From Treponema sp. (GTDB lineage Bacteria > Spirochaetota > Spirochaetia > Treponematales > Breznakiellaceae), in NCBI GenBank assembly GCA_031264395.1, contig JAISEB010000065.1, positions 1 to 9,017 on the forward strand: DNA of 9,017 bases, read 5' to 3'. The notes under the pieces are model-generated. The model saw nothing but the letters and a program-made list of their open reading frames with translations. It made no database searches and had not been told where the DNA came from. Position 1 is the stretch's first letter, and each line of letters begins with the position of its first letter. Shown here in pieces: positions 8,264 through 9,017 of this stretch. The translations under genes were made by a program, and so were the position numbers.

Positions 8264-8333
8264 TCTTTGGCATTAAACCTGTAAGCGTTTACTTTCATGT
8301 TCCAGGAAACCACCAGGTTTTGGAAGAATTTTT

Positions 8334-8406
8334 AACCGCAAAGATAAATAAGTCGAATAAGTTTTTGTTCTCAAATCCCCTTTTTCGACTTGTTCGACTT
8401 CGCGGT
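8334..8406. repeat. Palindromic repeat with AACCGC/GCGGT ends
   Basis: AAGTCGAATAAG (8350-8361) is the inverse complement of CTTGTTCGACTT (8389-8400), with one G-T pair in 12, around a 27-base spacer. Outside it, ACCGC (8335-8339) pairs with GCGGT (8402-8406). The right arm also repeats TTCGACTT twice, nine bases apart (8384-8391 and 8393-8400). The ends resemble the AACCAC/GTGGTT ends of the larger element at 8482-8781, so the two may belong to one class of dispersed palindromic elements. It is non-coding as far as I can tell. Confidence 0.6.
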
Positions 8407-8472
8407 GAATATTTTCTTCAAGGCATGCTGTTTTTAAGGAAATGTGGTTTTAGACTATGCCATTTTACGTTC

Positions 8473-8481
8473 AAGTTCAAG
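8473..8481 (+). repeat. Left 9-base direct repeat (candidate target duplication)
   Basis: AAGTTCAAG directly abuts the left inverted repeat and recurs exactly at 8782-8790, directly abutting the right one. A related ACGTTCAAG also occurs at 8467-8475 and 8810-8818, so the exact duplicated target is not beyond doubt. Confidence 0.45.
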
Positions 8482-8531
8482 CAGTAATTCCGAATTCAAA
8501 ATAACCACGGACGGACACGGACAGAACGGAC
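8482..8531 (+). repeat. Left terminal inverted repeat
   Basis: The outer block CAGTAATTCCGAATTC (8482-8497) matches the inverse complement of 8766-8781 at 13 of 16 bases. Five extra bases follow (8498-8502). The inner 29-base block 8503-8531 (AACCAC, then GGAC-type units ending CGGACAGAACGGAC) matches the inverse complement of 8737-8765 at 24 of 29. A smaller local stem, AACCACG with CGTGGTT (8503-8509 with 8539-8545), sits at its inner edge. Confidence 0.7.
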
Positions 8532-8558
8532 GAATTGTCGTGGTTAAATTTTTGCATT

Positions 8559-8729
8559 TTATGTAACCCGGCATTCGGCCGAATAATCCTTGTTATTTCC
8601 ATAACAGGCAAAATCAGCCCGGTATATCTGTTTGAGCCCGTCATAGATTATAGGGAGCGTTTTTTCCCGTTCATACGGAATTCCGGCCTTTTTCAGTTCG
8701 ATTTCCAGGGTTTCCCGCTATGCCGCCTC
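8559..8729 (-). pseudogene. Decayed GxxExxY-family (PDDEXK_3) gene fragment
   Basis: On the minus strand from 8717 to 8562 the frame encodes 52 residues: RETLEIELKKAG, then IPYEREKTLPIIYDG, then YRADFACYG. This is the conserved core of GxxExxY proteins (usually ~120-130 residues, PDDEXK nuclease-like, function unsettled). The fragment is broken. The codon before Arg is TAG (8720-8718), exactly where the Tyr of the E-x-x-Y signature belongs, and Glu is still present three codons earlier (8729-8727). The N-terminus is replaced by the right inverted repeat. After YRADFACYG the expected VEIKA segment is lost and the frame ends at TAA (8561-8559). A second frame (8581 to 8477) reads RPNAGLHKMQKFNHDNS, possibly the shifted C-terminus running through the left repeat. 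It should make no functional protein. Family assignment is from recognised motifs, not a search. Confidence 0.7.
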
Positions 8730-8736
8730 TGATCTT

Positions 8737-8781
8737 GTCCGTTCTGTCCGCGAAGGTCTGTGGTTGAATTCTGAATTGCCG
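8737..8781 (-). repeat. Right terminal inverted repeat
   Basis: This is the partner of 8482-8531 in inverse orientation. The 29-base inner block ends at 8765 and is followed directly by GAATTCTGAATTGCCG (8766-8781). Its inner edge cuts into the GxxExxY fragment at the position where that family's conserved N-terminal region should be. Confidence 0.7.
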
Positions 8782-8790
8782 AAGTTCAAG
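8782..8790 (+). repeat. Right 9-base direct repeat (candidate target duplication)
   Basis: An exact second copy of AAGTTCAAG immediately follows the right inverted repeat; see the partner at 8473-8481. Confidence 0.45.
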
Positions 8791-8798
8791 TATGCCTC

Positions 8799-8827
8799 TT
8801 CCAAAAAAAACGTTCAAGGTGTAGAAT
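8799..8827 (+). promoter_or_regulatory. Weak candidate promoter for the lipoprotein gene
   Basis: TAGAAT (8822-8827) matches TATAAT at 5 of 6 positions. TTCCAA, 17 bases upstream (8799-8804), is a poor -35. The predicted start near 8834 would leave a leader of about 12 bases that still includes the purine-rich ribosome site. It starts only 8 bases beyond the right direct repeat. Confidence 0.3.
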
Positions 8828-8845
8828 GGCGGCGGGAAGGGAAAA

Positions 8846-9017
8846 ATGAAAATACAAAGATTGTTCCTGGCGGCTGTTTTTTTTGCCGCCGTGTTTTTCG
8901 GGGCCTGCGGGCGTTCGGGGCGGGCTTCGGAGCCGGCGGAAAGTCCGGACGGGGAAGCGCGCCTTTCGGTGCTGGTGTATATTACCGGGGTAACGGCGGG
9001 AAGCCCCTCCTATGAAA
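8846..9017 (+). CDS. Lipoprotein, possible solute-binding protein (5' end only)
   Basis: ATG at 8846 follows the purine-rich GGGAAGGG (8834-8841), a good ribosome binding site. The first 57 codons are present and the gene leaves the right edge of the window. Residues 1-20 are a lipoprotein signal (MKIQR, hydrophobic run, FFGA) with Cys21 as the predicted lipidated residue; Phe at -3 fits the loose spirochaetal lipobox. A short acidic linker follows, then ARLSVLVYITGVTAGSPSYE, a first beta strand plus GSPxYE loop. This resembles the start of BMP/PnrA-type (Med family) substrate-binding lipoproteins of ABC transporters, but so little is visible that this is only a suggestion. Composition is GC-rich like the left-hand genes, so it is probably native. 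Confidence 0.75.
   Translation, partial: MKIQRLFLAAVFFAAVFFGACGRSGRASEPAESPDGEARLSVLVYITGVTAGSPSYE

Larger units (their letters stand above)
8482..8781 (-). mobile_element. 300-base inverted-repeat element carrying a GxxExxY gene fragment
   Basis: The element is bounded by imperfect terminal inverted repeats of 50 bases (left) and 45 bases (right). It is flanked on both sides by the same 9-mer AAGTTCAAG in direct orientation, as expected for a transposed element with a target duplication. The interior (8532-8736) carries a minus-strand remnant of a GxxExxY-family gene. There is no transposase, so if mobile it is non-autonomous (MITE-like) or a deletion derivative. I recall repeats of the type AACCAC followed by GGAC units near GxxExxY genes in other bacteria, which would make the repeat part of that gene's mobile unit; I could not check this here. 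The alternative is two separate palindromic repeats that happen to bracket a dying gene. Confidence 0.5.
8229..8845. other. Gene-poor repeat-rich interval between methylase and lipoprotein
   Basis: I see no intact gene in these 617 bases. Short open frames here either cross the palindromes or mirror the decayed minus-strand fragment, and none has a ribosome binding site with a recognisable product. The contents are a GC-rich hairpin (8231-8263), a palindromic repeat (8334-8406), an inverted-repeat element carrying a GxxExxY gene fragment (8482-8781), and a possible promoter for the downstream lipoprotein. I found nothing recognisable in 8265-8333 or 8407-8472. Confidence 0.75.

Noticed and set aside
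8229..8275. tRNA-like GGTTCGCGCTCC on the minus strand
   Set aside because: No acceptor stem, anticodon arm or D arm can be built around it.
8254..8487. 77-codon plus-strand frame after the methylase, considered as a partner endonuclease
   Set aside because: It runs through the hairpin and the palindrome, has no PD-(D/E)XK or other nuclease motif and no ribosome site.
8334..8531. CRISPR-like array of short repeats
   Set aside because: The repeats are inverted or tandem GGAC/TTCGACTT units without regular repeat-spacer periodicity, and no cas genes are present.
8535..8732. 65-codon plus-strand frame
   Set aside because: It is antisense to the GxxExxY fragment, whose residues match a known family on the minus strand.
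8764..9015. 83-codon plus-strand frame at the right end
   Set aside because: It is in a different frame from the lipoprotein at 8846, which has a clear signal peptide, Cys21 and a ribosome site.

Overview
The window reads as a piece of a GC-rich bacterial chromosome. I infer a spirochaete of the Treponema type, possibly the gut-dwelling kind. The grounds are the relaxed lipobox of the lipoprotein at the right end and the general look of the UvrC and TPR proteins. No rRNA, tRNA or other phylogenetic marker is present, so this assignment is tentative.

Left half (1-4124, minus strand). Two genes lie head to tail and probably form one operon. The upstream gene (4124 to 2481) encodes an exported protein with a laminin-G/concanavalin-like domain, a second beta-sandwich region and a fibronectin type III domain. 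After 53 bases comes a large TPR-repeat gene (2427 running off the left edge, at least 809 codons). Its N-terminal ~475 residues are TPR solenoid and the rest is an acidic, Pro/Gln-rich low-complexity tail.

Centre (4125-7015, plus strand). A 75-base divergent spacer carries a good sigma-70-type promoter (TTCATA, 17 bases, TATAAT) very close to the uvrC start. uvrC is full length and keeps all expected catalytic residues. Its stop shares one base with the start of a DpnII-type Dam methylase (TAATG), so repair nuclease and GATC-type methylase look translationally coupled.

Right part (7016-9017). The next gene is an intact but conspicuously AT-rich adenine methyltransferase of the D12 class. 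It is very different in composition from its neighbours and no endonuclease gene follows, so it looks like a transferred orphan or solitary methylase. Then comes about 617 bases without an intact gene (8229-8845). This stretch holds a GC-rich hairpin just after the methylase, a palindromic repeat with AACCGC/GCGGT ends (8334-8406), and a 300-base structure with imperfect terminal inverted repeats (8482-8781) flanked by an exact 9-base direct repeat. Inside that structure, on the minus strand, is a decayed fragment of a GxxExxY-family (PDDEXK_3) gene. The window ends in the first 57 codons of a lipoprotein gene whose mature start resembles a periplasmic binding protein.

The most novel item is the 300-base inverted-repeat element with its GxxExxY remnant and the related smaller palindrome beside it. 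It is downstream of a foreign methylase and directly upstream of the lipoprotein gene, which suggests a site prone to insertions.
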